Source: Robertmurraya sp047302285
GTDB lineage: Bacteria > Bacillota > Bacilli > Bacillales > Cytobacillaceae
Reading direction: 5' to 3'
DNA: 64,000 nucleotides
NCBI RefSeq assembly: GCF_047302285.1
Contig: NZ_CP154845.1
Coordinates: forward strand, 3,472,001-3,536,000
The notes under the pieces were generated by a model that saw only the letters and a program-made list of their open reading frames with translations, was not told where the DNA came from and made no database searches. Positions 7,920 through 16,581 of this stretch are shown here, in pieces; the stretch's first letter is position 1; each line of letters opens with the position of its first letter. The position numbers and the translations under genes were made by a program.

Positions 7920-10555
7920 AAGGACTTATATACCGACAGTTTAGACATCGATTAGGGTCTTCCTTACTATTTATATTTGCATTTATTCTCATTTTTTCTA
8001 TCACCCCTTTCGTCATGTCTTTTTTGGAAAACTCACAAAAACAAGTAGAGTCGGATATTACCTTTTATGGTCGTGGTAGCTATGATTTACTCGTGCGCCC
8101 TCTCGAAATTGAAAGCGAAATAGAAAAAAAGCAAGGAATTGTTCCTGAAAATTACATTGGGTTTGGTGAGGGTGGTATTTCAATCAGTCAGTGGAATAAG
8201 ATTCAGGAACGCACTGACATTGAAATTGCTGCCCCCGTTGCCTCCTTAGGTTATTTTACTGGAATTAACACAAACATCGGTTTGCCGTTCCCTGAAGAAT
8301 CCACAAGATATGTTGCTCAATATGTAACGACAGATGGGATTAATCAATATCCTATCAGCGAACAATATGTATGTGCCATGTTAGAAACAGCTGGTACTCT
8401 CCCTGTTAGATATAAGAGATGGTATCCAAAATTTGAGAATATCTTCTCTATGAGCTTAGTAGAACTTTGTACGGGAGAAGCTGTTCAATTCCCCCTACCT
8501 GTCACTTATCATTTGTTGGTTGGAATTGATCCTTTGGAAGAAGAGAAATTAACTGGAATCGTCTTTGATGGGATTGATGAAGAAAAGCCAAAAACCGGCT
8601 ATGGGGGAATGTACCAAAGTGCATATCCCAATGCTACACTTATTCCTGTGCTCGACAACAAAGATTCATTTGTGCCAGTTGAGCTAACAGGCACGATTGA
8701 CCGATTGGATATCGGTCCTGAAGATACAAAAAATTATCGTGATGTACTAGGATTATCAGATGAATTTAAAAAAGATGATGTCAATATTGTTACATTTCAT
8801 GAACTGTTAAATATAAGTTCCCAAGTTCGCGAAGATTTTCTTACGGAAATTACCCACTTACCACCCATTCAATCAGAAAATCTCACGATTGACTTTGGTT
8901 CAAAGCTAAATCCTTTTTATCAAAATACAGCCCTTAGGATCAATGAGGATGGTGAAATTAGCGATTTAGAAGCAGGAGATGGATATGTTCAAGTATTAGA
9001 TTTAAATAACACTTCGCAATACTATCGTGCTGGTCAACCAAAGTATATAGAAAACGATGGCAGACTAACAGTTCCAAAGCTAGGGGAGAAAGATGGAGTC
9101 CCCATCTATAGAGAGGTCGAAACACTTGGAATGACGATGATGGAATCCTTTGATACTCAGGAGCCCATTTGGGTTATTGATCCAGTCGGTGAGTTCGATC
9201 CAGGAGAAAGAGAGGAAACTCTGGCATCTAGTCCCCTTGGAATTTATCAACAAGCACCTGTTACATACACGGAAGAAGATGGAACAGTCAAGACGGTGAA
9301 AGCAACCACTCAACCAGGAAGTTTTGTCACCCCTGCTACATCTGGCGTGACAAATATTCATTCAGCATCATTGATCAAAGGGGAACAACCCATTGATGCC
9401 ATTCGTGTAAAAGTAGCTGGGATTGGCGGCTATACGAAAGATGCCGCTAAAAAAATTGAAGAGGTTGCGAAAGAAATCGAGGCAATGGGACTTCATGTTT
9501 CTGTCGTTGCGGGAGCCTCCCCTCAAAATCTAGAGGTTGACATAGAAGGACTTGGAACCGTCACTGAATCTTGGACGACCCTCGGTGCATCTGGAACTCT
9601 AGTATCTCAGTGGGATTTGACAAATTTGATTCTTAGTATCGCTTTTTTCTTTGTTGCCTTTACTTATATCATTAACCGTTTTCTATTTTGGCAAGTGTCA
9701 AAAGAAAATGAACTTAATACGCTTACGTATCTTGGCTGGAATCGAAAATATATTTTGAAACTATTAAGATTGGAAATTCTGTTGTTAACAGGGGTTGCTT
9801 GGGCCATTTCATTCGTAGGAATCGTGATCTATCAAATTTTGCAAGATGGACCAAGTTCTATCTATTTATGGCATACTGGGTTATCTATTATGACCATTCT
9901 AATCTTGTCTCTTTCAGTAGGGAAGAATTCACATCGTAAAAAACCAACACCAAAAAAAGGATTGGTTTTGAAAAGTATGGTTTTAAAAAATATCAAATTT
10001 TATAGTAAGTTCATACGTTCTCCCTTTCTTCAGCTTATTGTTGTAAGTGGGCTATCTACTTATGTATATCTATCATTAACAGAAACAGTCCAACAAACAA
10101 ATGTAACTCTACTTGGAGAATACGTAAATTTACAAACGAGTGGTTGGCACTTCCTTTTAATTATCTGTGCATACCTACTCGCGATCTTTACTTTAGGAGA
10201 AGCTTTAAGTTCTTTATTAACAGCAAGACAACATGAGATTGGTGTATTCCGATCTATAGGTTGGAAAAGTAAACATATTTTAATCTTCTATTTACGAGAA
10301 ATTACTTTATGGTCAGCCTGTTCCATCCTAATCGGCAATATCCTATGTATCATCTTATTTTCTAATCTATATGACATGAGCAATTCCATGTGGTCAGCTA
10401 GTGTATTATCAGCTTGTGGTTTCTTCCTACTAGTCGTTCTTTTTGCAGTAATCAATCTTATATATTTCTTAAAGAAAGATCTATCTTCTACTTTGAGCTT
10501 AAGAAGAAATAAAGCTCTTAAGAAATCTACTTACTCTTATGAGGTAAAGCAGTAA
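7916..10555 (+). CDS. Large FtsX-domain ABC permease with a giant extracellular domain
   Basis: This 879-residue permease has a first membrane segment at about residues 14-34, then a soluble region of some 520-530 residues, then three membrane segments at about 565-660. A second core of about four segments follows (residues 705-860) with the FtsX signature around ARQHEIGVFRSIGWKSKHI. The extracytoplasmic part is acidic, rich in Pro/Tyr/Asn, has a cysteine pair around residues 155-185, and shows no domain I recognise. The layout matches two-module FtsX permeases of the antimicrobial-peptide or lipoprotein exporter class, but the ectodomain is unusually large. It overlaps the ATPase gene by 4 bp. 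The ATPase and peptide context suggests peptide handling; substrate unknown. Confidence 0.88.
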   Translation: MKGLIYRQFRHRLGSSLLFIFAFILIFSITPFVMSFLENSQKQVESDITFYGRGSYDLLVRPLEIESEIEKKQGIVPENYIGFGEGGISISQWNKIQERTDIEIAAPVASLGYFTGINTNIGLPFPEESTRYVAQYVTTDGINQYPISEQYVCAMLETAGTLPVRYKRWYPKFENIFSMSLVELCTGEAVQFPLPVTYHLLVGIDPLEEEKLTGIVFDGIDEEKPKTGYGGMYQSAYPNATLIPVLDNKDSFVPVELTGTIDRLDIGPEDTKNYRDVLGLSDEFKKDDVNIVTFHELLNISSQVREDFLTEITHLPPIQSENLTIDFGSKLNPFYQNTALRINEDGEISDLEAGDGYVQVLDLNNTSQYYRAGQPKYIENDGRLTVPKLGEKDGVPIYREVETLGMTMMESFDTQEPIWVIDPVGEFDPGEREETLASSPLGIYQQAPVTYTEEDGTVKTVKATTQPGSFVTPATSGVTNIHSASLIKGEQPIDAIRVKVAGIGGYTKDAAKKIEEVAKEIEAMGLHVSVVAGASPQNLEVDIEGLGTVTESWTTLGASGTLVSQWDLTNLILSIAFFFVAFTYIINRFLFWQVSKENELNTLTYLGWNRKYILKLLRLEILLLTGVAWAISFVGIVIYQILQDGPSSIYLWHTGLSIMTILILSLSVGKNSHRKKPTPKKGLVLKSMVLKNIKFYSKFIRSPFLQLIVVSGLSTYVYLSLTETVQQTNVTLLGEYVNLQTSGWHFLLIICAYLLAIFTLGEALSSLLTARQHEIGVFRSIGWKSKHILIFYLREITLWSACSILIGNILCIILFSNLYDMSNSMWSASVLSACGFFLLVVLFAVINLIYFLKKDLSSTLSLRRNKALKKSTYSYEVKQ

Positions 10556-10677
10556 ATATGTTGGTTTCTAAGAGTTTTTTCGTTGCTTACTCAAAAAGAG
10601 CTCTGGAGCTCCTCGTATAGCTAAGGGTTTTCTAAACCATAAATTAAAGAAGTTACTCTTCTCTTATTGAGCAAAAT

Positions 10678-10720
10678 AAACCACCACTGTATTATTTTTA
10701 CACAGTGGTGGTTACTTTTT
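10678..10720. terminator. Bidirectional terminator between convergent ABC and anti-sigma genes
   Basis: A 10-12 bp stem, CCACCACTGT with ACAGTGGTGG, flanked by A-rich and T-rich runs on both sides, so it can stop transcription from both strands. It lies just after the end of the anti-sigma gene. Confidence 0.85.
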
Positions 10721-10727
10721 ACAACTA

Positions 10728-11393
10728 TTATTTTTCTATCTCAACAATTATGGGAGCTAGTTCAAAGGATTCCATTGGAGCCTTGCTATTGATCATACGA
10801 TAAATATTCCCATTCTCATCCTTACCATCTGCTTTAGTGAGTTCTGCGATTGGTGTGATAATTAAACTAGATGCTTCAGGATCAAGTTTCTTTAGTGTAA
10901 TGGAATTATAAAAAATTCTATGGTTATCCCCTTTCACAGAACTGTCCAAATATACATTTCCTAAATTATCTCTTACCTCAAGCTCTTTCTCACTATCTAT
11001 TTCATAGGTCACATAAATAATCCTCCCATCAAAAATTGCCTCTTTAATTGTTACTTTTATCCCCTTATCTTCCTGGACAAGATTCAACTTATTTGCATTA
11101 GCATCATAATTTTCATATAAACCATTATCATTAAACAGTTTGAAAATCCCACCTATTACGGGAATTTCATCTGCAAAGGTTGTAAACGATAATCCAAAAA
11201 GTGAAACTGAAGAAATACCAATTGCTATGGATGCAGCAGTCATAGTTCTTTTCCATACTGAAGGCATTCTTCTATTAATTTTCTTTTTCAATTCTCTTTT
11301 TACTTTTTCTCTTTCTTTCTTGCTTACTTCTATATTTTCAAATTCACTTACATCTAAATCAACATCATTTAGAAAATCATAAATGTCCTTCAT
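10728..11393 (-). CDS. DUF4179-type membrane-anchored anti-sigma factor
   Basis: The 221-residue protein has a charged cytoplasmic N-terminus with a KKEREKVKRELKKKI coiled segment. A single membrane segment lies at about residues 60-80, and an extracellular C-terminal domain starts at FADEIPVIGGIF; this is the usual layout of DUF4179 anti-sigma factors. It follows an ECF sigma gene and overlaps its end by 17 bp, with GGGAGGT 8 bases before the ATG at 11393; an upstream in-frame ATG at 11426 lacks such a site. In this family the N-terminus holds the sigma factor at the membrane until a surface signal is sensed. Because the partner sigma gene is frameshifted, the regulator may now have no target. 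Confidence 0.78.
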   Translation of the reverse strand: MKDIYDFLNDVDLDVSEFENIEVSKKEREKVKRELKKKINRRMPSVWKRTMTAASIAIGISSVSLFGLSFTTFADEIPVIGGIFKLFNDNGLYENYDANANKLNLVQEDKGIKVTIKEAIFDGRIIYVTYEIDSEKELEVRDNLGNVYLDSSVKGDNHRIFYNSITLKKLDPEASSLIITPIAELTKADGKDENGNIYRMINSKAPMESFELAPIIVEIEK

Positions 11394-11926
11394 ACAAGTA
11401 CCTCCCGCCTTCGCTAAAAATTCCACTCTTCAGCTTCTTCTTTCCCCGATGAATTCGGTTATTGACCGCAGACTTAGTCAAATTTAACTTTTCTGCTATT
11501 TCTTCTGAGTTGAAATCCATCAAATACCTCATCATAAAAATCTTCTGATCCATTGGATCTAATTGGCTAATCAACTCCAATAGTTCATCCTCATGATCAA
11601 ACTCCATCGAAAGAGAAATAGGTACTTTTATGTGCTCCAAGGAGAGTTCTTTCCTCTTAACTCCCCTTCTGTAATAATCAATCGCACGATATTTAGCAAT
11701 GGCGCAAATCCATTTCTTGAAATCTATCTCATCGTTACCACGAAATTTTTGTGCATTTTGCCAGATCGATAGAAAGATATCATTTACACATTCGCCAACC
11801 ATCTCTTCTTGATGAAGTGGCCCAAGGACCTTTCGCACGATCCCTTTCATAAGAGGCGATATACTCAAGAGCGTCTTCCCTTCCAGTCTGGAGACGTTGG
11901 ATAAAATTCGTATCATTGGATTTCAT
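11377..11926 (-). pseudogene. ECF sigma factor gene with a frameshift near its start
   Basis: The main reading frame from about 11857 down carries a normal ECF sigma core. Region 2 has ECVNDIFLSIWQN and KKWICAIAKYRAIDYYRR, and region 4 has LDPMDQKIFMMRYL and a helix-turn-helix at EEIAEKLNLTKSAV. However, the proper start lies in another frame. An ATG at 11926, 7 bases after TAAGGAG, encodes MKSNDTNFIQRLQTGREDAL followed by EYI, the standard ECF N-terminus, and this frame then reads off and stops after about 24 more codons. The two frames join best around 11850-11858, where the usual D-x-Y segment is missing, so a small deletion (about 14 bases) rather than a single-base slip is likely. Translation from the in-frame ATG at 11916 would replace the N-terminus with unrelated residues. 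Confidence 0.75.
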
Positions 11927-11946
11927 AGATTTTCTCCTTAACTTTT

Positions 11947-11962
11947 TGTAAAAGCTTTTACA
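11947..11962. promoter_or_regulatory. 16-bp perfect palindrome before the sigma gene
   Basis: TGTAAAAGCTTTTACA reads identically on both strands and sits between a possible TATAAG -10 element and the ribosome site of the sigma gene, a typical operator position. It is two bases longer than a standard CcpA cre site and does not have its spacing. The regulator is unknown. Confidence 0.5.
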
Positions 11963-12098
11963 CTACTTATAACGTAAGGAATACCATTATTTTCTCATAG
12001 ATCGCCAAAGTTTTTATAAATTTCCAAATTATTTTACATTAATAGCAATTAATGCGAAGATATGTACAGAATAAAATTCAAGAGACGGAGGACGATTC

Positions 12099-12584
12099 AT
12101 GCCTTATCACATTAGAGTTAGAGCTTGTGCACTCATTATCGAAAACAATTCCATTTTGTTAGTAGAATTCAATGATCATAGAGGGATACATTATAATCTC
12201 CCTGCTGGCGGCGTGGAACCGAATGAATCGATTATTGAGGCTGTTAAAAGAGAGGCAAAAGAAGAAGCGTCTATTGATGTTGAAGTGGGCCCATTAGCAA
12301 TGGTTTATGAATACGCACCACATTTAAATGAGCAAAAATATGGGAGTGTTCAATCGTTACAGCTCATGTTTGAATGTAAAATAAAGGATGGCTCCACCCC
12401 TCAAATGCCAGCTAATCCAGACCCGAATCAAACTGGCGTGAAATGGATAAGTTTAGACGATTTACATTCTATTGAACTTTATCCAAACATCCGAGAGCAC
12501 ATTATCCACTATTCGAAAACAAAAGAGACAATTAACTACATAGAGGAACAGAATCTCGAACAATACGTAAAGTTAAAAGACTAA
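12099..12584 (+). CDS. Nudix hydrolase
   Basis: This 161-residue cytoplasmic Nudix enzyme has a complete Nudix box: Gly after LPAG, then Glu, then REAKEEASI with the metal-binding Glu pair (about residues 37-60). It opens with RVRACALIIENNSILLVE, the usual first strand pair, and a C-terminal VKWISLDDL segment common in MutT-like family members. GACGGAGG precedes the ATG by about 8 bases. Such enzymes cleave nucleoside diphosphate-linked compounds; the residues outside the box do not reveal the substrate. It faces away from the sigma/anti-sigma pair and lies 39 bp before a small membrane protein gene, so the two may share a transcript. Confidence 0.85.
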   Translation: MPYHIRVRACALIIENNSILLVEFNDHRGIHYNLPAGGVEPNESIIEAVKREAKEEASIDVEVGPLAMVYEYAPHLNEQKYGSVQSLQLMFECKIKDGSTPQMPANPDPNQTGVKWISLDDLHSIELYPNIREHIIHYSKTKETINYIEEQNLEQYVKLKD

Positions 12585-12623
12585 AATTCAGAAGGCACTT
12601 TCATATGAGAGGCGGATTTCAGG

Positions 12624-13070
12624 ATGAAAAGTCTATTGAAAAAAATTTTAGTAATATCTTTATTACAAGTAGCACTCCTTTCTTCCACTGCTCAAGCATT
12701 AGAATGGGCTTACCCTTTTGTTGTTTGGAAAGGGAACGTATATGAAGTGAAACAAGAAGAAATGATTAAAGAAGACGAGATTGGTAAAATCATAGGAAAA
12801 GTTAAAACGTCAGCTGACGATATGACTGGAGAATATTATGGGGATGCGTCAAATTACTATCCAAAAGGAACGGAATATTACGAAATTAAGGGGACATCAA
12901 CTTCCACCGCCATCGCGGTAAGGGATAATGAGCAATGGATGAATGCTGTTTATGTTCATGAAGCTCCTTTTCACATAATGAATGTAGTCTTCAATTACTA
13001 TTTCATAGCTGCTATTCTCATTATTGCAATTATAGTCGTCACAGTTACGATATCTAAACAAAAGAAATAA
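12624..13070 (+). CDS. Secreted/membrane-anchored protein with signal peptide and C-terminal helix
   Basis: This 148-residue protein is not recognised. It has a cleavable-looking signal peptide (basic KSLLKK, a hydrophobic core, and cleavage probably after the AQA at residues 23-25). An extracytoplasmic domain of about 90 residues follows, containing two PFVVWKGNVYEV-like strands and a Tyr-rich DASNYYPKGTEYYEI stretch. A C-terminal membrane helix (about residues 122-143) precedes a short KQKK tail. It would be a surface protein with both ends near the membrane. AGGCGGA lies about 8 bases before the ATG. It may be cotranscribed with the Nudix gene. No function can be stated. Confidence 0.7.
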   Translation: MKSLLKKILVISLLQVALLSSTAQALEWAYPFVVWKGNVYEVKQEEMIKEDEIGKIIGKVKTSADDMTGEYYGDASNYYPKGTEYYEIKGTSTSTAIAVRDNEQWMNAVYVHEAPFHIMNVVFNYYFIAAILIIAIIVVTVTISKQKK

Positions 13071-13103
13071 CCTTTAACTAAACAGGATGTTTGAATTTCT
13101 CTT

Positions 13104-13198
13104 CTTTCGGACAGTTCTCGGAGCATAGAAAACCCTACTGTCCGAAGCACGGCTCTTTTCGGACTCTTCTCCAAAAACTAATACTCCCGCTGTCCGAA
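13104..13198. repeat. Intergenic cluster of TCGGACAG / CTGTCCGA repeats
   Basis: Four short units lie within about 95 bp: TTTCGGACAG at 13106, CTGTCCGAA at 13138, TTTTCGGAC at about 13157 and CTGTCCGAA at 13190. They alternate in orientation, so they can pair in single strands. They sit in the space between convergent genes and encode nothing. Confidence 0.65.
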
Positions 13199-13233
13199 TT
13201 CCGTCTGTATTACCCTCCAGCCACAAATATAAA

Positions 13234-13266
13234 TCAGGGACACTACTCACCGTAATGTCCCTTTCT
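13234..13266. terminator. Terminator between convergent genes, used by ecsC
   Basis: Six-base arms GGGACA and TGTCCC around a 12-base loop, with T-rich sequence on the plus side and ATTTATA on the minus side. It lies just beyond the ecsC stop codon. Confidence 0.55.
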
Positions 13267-13268
13267 GT

Positions 13269-13994
13269 CTAATAAAGTTTCGGAGCACTTCCTAGTATAC
13301 GTATACGATAGGCATTTTTGGCAACTTCGCCTAGATGCTCCATTAAATTATAGTTGGCGTAAGCGCCGACGATAGCTCCAATTCCCGGGACGAGCTGAAG
13401 CATTTTGACAAAATCAATATAGTCCCGATATTCCTGCTGGAACTCTTGCCAGTCCATATCGATGATTTCTTTCTTCCGCTCCTCCCAATTCTCAATGATC
13501 TGAAGCGTCTCTTTCCTCTTTTCATCACTGGAAAAAGCGAGCTGAAAAATATGAAGGATAAACAGCCTTTCCTCATATTCTTTCGTATCAAAACCATAGA
13601 CTGCCGCCGCTTCAAAAAGAAATTTCATCTTGATCGATAATAATAATGGAAAATCAGCTAAACCGAGAAGAATGCCGCCTGCTCCTGTTCCCGCACCTTC
13701 AACCGTCGCTGTTTTTTGATAAACGGCAATCTTTTCGGTGAGCTTTTTTTCTCGCTCTTCCAACGATAAATTTCTTGTCAGCTCCATTTTCGTTGTAAAG
13801 CTGGAACCTGCTACCGTCATTTTTACCATATTTTTAATGCTATCCGTTATGACAGTATGGACTTTTTCTGGGATCTTTTCATTTATTTTTTCCTGAGCTT
13901 TTTTCGATACGCGTTTAATTAAGTTGGAGCGTTTCAAAAGCTTTCTTTTCCATTCTTGCACTTCCTCATAAGCTTTTTGCTCGTAATGATTCAT
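13269..13994 (-). CDS. ecsC: EcsC family protein
   Basis: The 241-residue product matches the EcsC family, a conserved protein of unknown biochemical role encoded after the EcsAB transporter. It is charged at the N-terminus (YEEVQEWKRKLLKRSNLIKRVSKK), then has a Gly/Ala-rich segment GAGTGAGGILLGLADFPLL that may contact the membrane. A second such segment, LVPGIGAIVGAYANYNLM, lies near the end. The ATG at 13994 starts the family-like MNHYEQKAYEEV; a longer reading from 14057 adds a hydrophobic stretch that is probably not translated. Gene order ecsA-ecsB-ecsC on the minus strand is as in B. subtilis. Confidence 0.87.
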   Translation of the reverse strand: MNHYEQKAYEEVQEWKRKLLKRSNLIKRVSKKAQEKINEKIPEKVHTVITDSIKNMVKMTVAGSSFTTKMELTRNLSLEEREKKLTEKIAVYQKTATVEGAGTGAGGILLGLADFPLLLSIKMKFLFEAAAVYGFDTKEYEERLFILHIFQLAFSSDEKRKETLQIIENWEERKKEIIDMDWQEFQQEYRDYIDFVKMLQLVPGIGAIVGAYANYNLMEHLGEVAKNAYRIRILGSAPKLY

Positions 13995-14079
13995 GTAGGA
14001 TACATCCTTTAACAACGTGATAATATAGCATACGACTATACATCCAATTAGTTTCAAGTAATATCCACGATCCTATTCT

Positions 14080-15288
14080 CTATACAATCGTTTTTCTTCT
14101 ATAGAAGTTTACAAAGACATAGCTGAAGACGAGTCCTGTGCCAATTGATATAAGACCAACAAGCCAGTCTGCCTTTAAAAACAATGGTAATGATAACAAT
14201 AATGTTTGAACCATCAACACCTTTGTCAAAAACCCTTTGAATGAGCTACTCTTCAATGATTCCGCTACAGGATATAATTGAATCCAAATTTTATTCTGAT
14301 GATGATTCCATAAAGGGAATAATTGAAAGCCTGTTAAAAACAGGAATAACAGAACAAACAATATTTGTCCATTTCCAAAGGTAATAAAATAAAGAGCGAG
14401 CATGCCAATCATCGTTAAACGTATGAAAATTCCTAAGTAATCTCCACCGCGGATAAACGTATGGACGTATAAATGTGTATAGACACTCTCATGGTGATAC
14501 TTCAGCATGCCAGAAAGCCAATCCAACCATTTTCGCCTTTTCACCTGGTCTCTTAGCTTCGGAACATCTGTAAACATATTCGCCAATCGATAAAAGGACA
14601 TCATCCTTCTCTCTTCCTGTTCAATTAAGAAATCCCATTTGAGACCCATCTCTTTTGTTTGCGAAAAATAAAAAGCGTATAGAAGAGCGTAAATGACAAC
14701 AATCGGAATAAAAAACCAAATCGTCGCATGAGAGAAAAGTAAATAAAGAAATGCTCCATTGACAAAATAACGAACAACGGAGTCAATGCGATGGACATTC
14801 ACATCCACATATAATTGCACTCTCCAGCGAATGATGATATTCAAGCCTTTTAACAGGCACATGAGCAATAGAAATAAGAAGAAACCACTATAACTCCCTT
14901 CATTTACATGAGCATACATTGGCATGAATACACCTAACCCAATGAATAACAAATATAGTTGAACAAAGAAGCTTACAATCATAGAACGCTGAAAATAAGG
15001 CTTAAGTCTTTCCTCAAGAGGAATGAGAAAAATCCGGTCAGCTTCCAATAAAAAAGTAAAAATAGGGCTGATAGTAACCACTAAAGCTAAAGTAATCGCC
15101 ATTATGAGCGCTACTGGAAAATCTGTGCTTAACGTACTTATCCATTCCTGATAATAGTACGCAGCTGTTCCAATTAAAAACACCAAAATAATCACGATAT
15201 GTCCGTTAAAAATGTAACGAAAATACTTCCCTAACTCCTTAACTGTATTCCCAAATCTCTGCTTCCAAAGAATCTTTTCCTCAAACAT
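14080..15288 (-). CDS. ecsB: EcsB, membrane subunit of the Ecs ABC transporter
   Basis: This 402-residue polytopic protein has about eight to ten hydrophobic segments (near residues 28-48, 57-80, 104-125, 135-150, 180-205, 300-330 and 345-400) and fits EcsB. It carries the soluble loop QTKEMGLKWDFLIEQEERR common in the family. Its start overlaps the end of ecsA by 8 bp, so the subunits are translationally coupled. In B. subtilis the Ecs transporter affects secretion, exoenzyme production, competence and intramembrane proteolysis by RasP; what it transports is not settled. Confidence 0.93.
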   Translation of the reverse strand: MFEEKILWKQRFGNTVKELGKYFRYIFNGHIVIILVFLIGTAAYYYQEWISTLSTDFPVALIMAITLALVVTISPIFTFLLEADRIFLIPLEERLKPYFQRSMIVSFFVQLYLLFIGLGVFMPMYAHVNEGSYSGFFLFLLLMCLLKGLNIIIRWRVQLYVDVNVHRIDSVVRYFVNGAFLYLLFSHATIWFFIPIVVIYALLYAFYFSQTKEMGLKWDFLIEQEERRMMSFYRLANMFTDVPKLRDQVKRRKWLDWLSGMLKYHHESVYTHLYVHTFIRGGDYLGIFIRLTMIGMLALYFITFGNGQILFVLLFLFLTGFQLFPLWNHHQNKIWIQLYPVAESLKSSSFKGFLTKVLMVQTLLLSLPLFLKADWLVGLISIGTGLVFSYVFVNFYRRKTIV

Positions 15289-16024
15289 AGTCTTCTTCCT
15301 TTGTTAACTGGATGTATAAGTCATCCAGTGTAGCATTTGGCATCGAAAATTGCTCTCTTAGCTCCTCTAACGTTCCTTTCGCTCTTACCTGTCCCTCGTG
15401 TAAAATGACAAAGCGATCACAATAACGCTCCGCGGTTGCTAAAATATGGGTGGACATTAAGATCCCTGCTCCCTCATCCTTCATTTTTTTCATTAGATCA
15501 AGGAGTGATTGAATCCCTAAAGGATCCAATCCAACAAATGGTTCATCGACTATGTAAAGACTCGGTTGCACCAAAAAGGCACACATAATCATCACCTTTT
15601 GTTTCATCCCCTTTGAAAAATGGGCGGGGAACCATTTTAAGCGCTTATTCATACGGAATTCCTTTAATAATACTTCTTTGCGCTGTTCAAAAATACTTTT
15701 ATCCAAACCATATGCCATGGCAGTCATCGATAAATGCTCATCTAAAGTTAATTCATCATACAAAATCGGGGTTTCAGGAACAAAGGTAAACTCTCTGCGG
15801 TAAGCTTCTTTATTTTCCTGAATTGACTTCCCGTTGATCTCGATATTTCCTTTTTGCGGTTCCATTAACCCAATAATATGCTTAATCGTCGTACTCTTCC
15901 CTGCACCATTTAAACCAATCAATCCAACCATTTCATTGCGATTGACTTCAAATGAAACATTTTTTAAAACAGGGTTCCGCGTATAGCCCCCTGTTACATC
16001 ATTGATTTGTAGCAATGTCATCAT
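15281..16024 (-). CDS. ecsA: EcsA, ATPase of the Ecs ABC transporter
   Basis: This 247-residue ABC ATPase has Walker A GLNGAGKST, the Q loop region FVPETPILY, the family-specific signature FSKGMKQKVMIMCAF, Walker B LYIVDEPFVGLDP and the switch His in MSTHI. The SKGM form of the signature is typical of EcsA-like ATPases. A GGGAG ribosome site at 16031-16035 favours the ATG at 16024 (or 16021) over the upstream TTG codons. It heads the ecsABC operon and is divergent from hit, as in B. subtilis. Confidence 0.93.
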   Translation of the reverse strand: MMTLLQINDVTGGYTRNPVLKNVSFEVNRNEMVGLIGLNGAGKSTTIKHIIGLMEPQKGNIEINGKSIQENKEAYRREFTFVPETPILYDELTLDEHLSMTAMAYGLDKSIFEQRKEVLLKEFRMNKRLKWFPAHFSKGMKQKVMIMCAFLVQPSLYIVDEPFVGLDPLGIQSLLDLMKKMKDEGAGILMSTHILATAERYCDRFVILHEGQVRAKGTLEELREQFSMPNATLDDLYIQLTKEEDYV

Positions 16025-16484
16025 CAACAACTCCCAAACGTAGTTAGCCTCATTTTACCAAATTATTTTACTAAAAAATAGAAATAGCTATATGCATAGT
16101 TCACTTCGTTTGGGACATGATAATATTCGAAGGGGAAACAAAGAGATGATTTTAAAAACATCATCAAAATTTTGAAGTGGGGTGTCTGTCGCAGGCATAT
16201 AACACTCAAAGACGTTTCCTATGTTCAAAATAAGGGGATGGTTGTATTGGACTATTAAGTTCATGTAACCAAAAGATCTAACGTTACACACATTGATAAA
16301 AAAATGAGGTGTTGACGAAAGACTATCTACCTGCTTTATACGTTGAAGAAACATATAAAGAAATAAGGGGATGGTACGCTTGAACTATGGATCGATTTCT
16401 CACTAGATAACATTCATGTAAATGAGGTGTTTATCAAAGAGAATAACCCGAAAGAGAACAAGGAATAGTTTTCCCCTTCACACG
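16025..16484. other. Gene-free spacer between ecsA and hit with degenerate duplicated segments
   Basis: No open frame here has a ribosome site or resembles a protein. Two blocks are partly duplicated about 120-130 bp apart: AAATAAGGGGATGGT at 16228 and 16361, and AATGAGGTGTT at 16303 and 16421. Many stops in all frames suggest an eroded duplication or a relic of a former gene. Promoters for ecsA should lie in the right-hand part of the minus strand here. Confidence 0.45.
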
Positions 16485-16525
16485 GCGGGCGGGATTCCAT
16501 GCGGATCCTGTCCGTTCTTTTTTTT
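16485..16525 (+). terminator. Plus-strand terminator just before hit
   Basis: An 11-bp stem with G-U pairs (GCGGGCGGGAT with ATCCTGTCCGT), a 9-base loop and a long T run. No plus-strand gene ends upstream, so it may be the surviving end of the eroded sequence to its left. Confidence 0.65.
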
Positions 16526-16581
16526 ATTTTATGTTATCCCTGTGGTAAAATATACTAAATGAAAATGAAAGGAGCTTAGAC

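Noticed and set aside
11947..11962. CcpA cre site
   Set aside because: The palindrome is 16 bases with AG/CT at the centre, not the 14-base cre pattern with a central CG.
16088..16354. Minus-strand frame of 88 codons between ecsA and hit
   Set aside because: No ribosome site and no recognisable sequence; it lies in the degenerate spacer.
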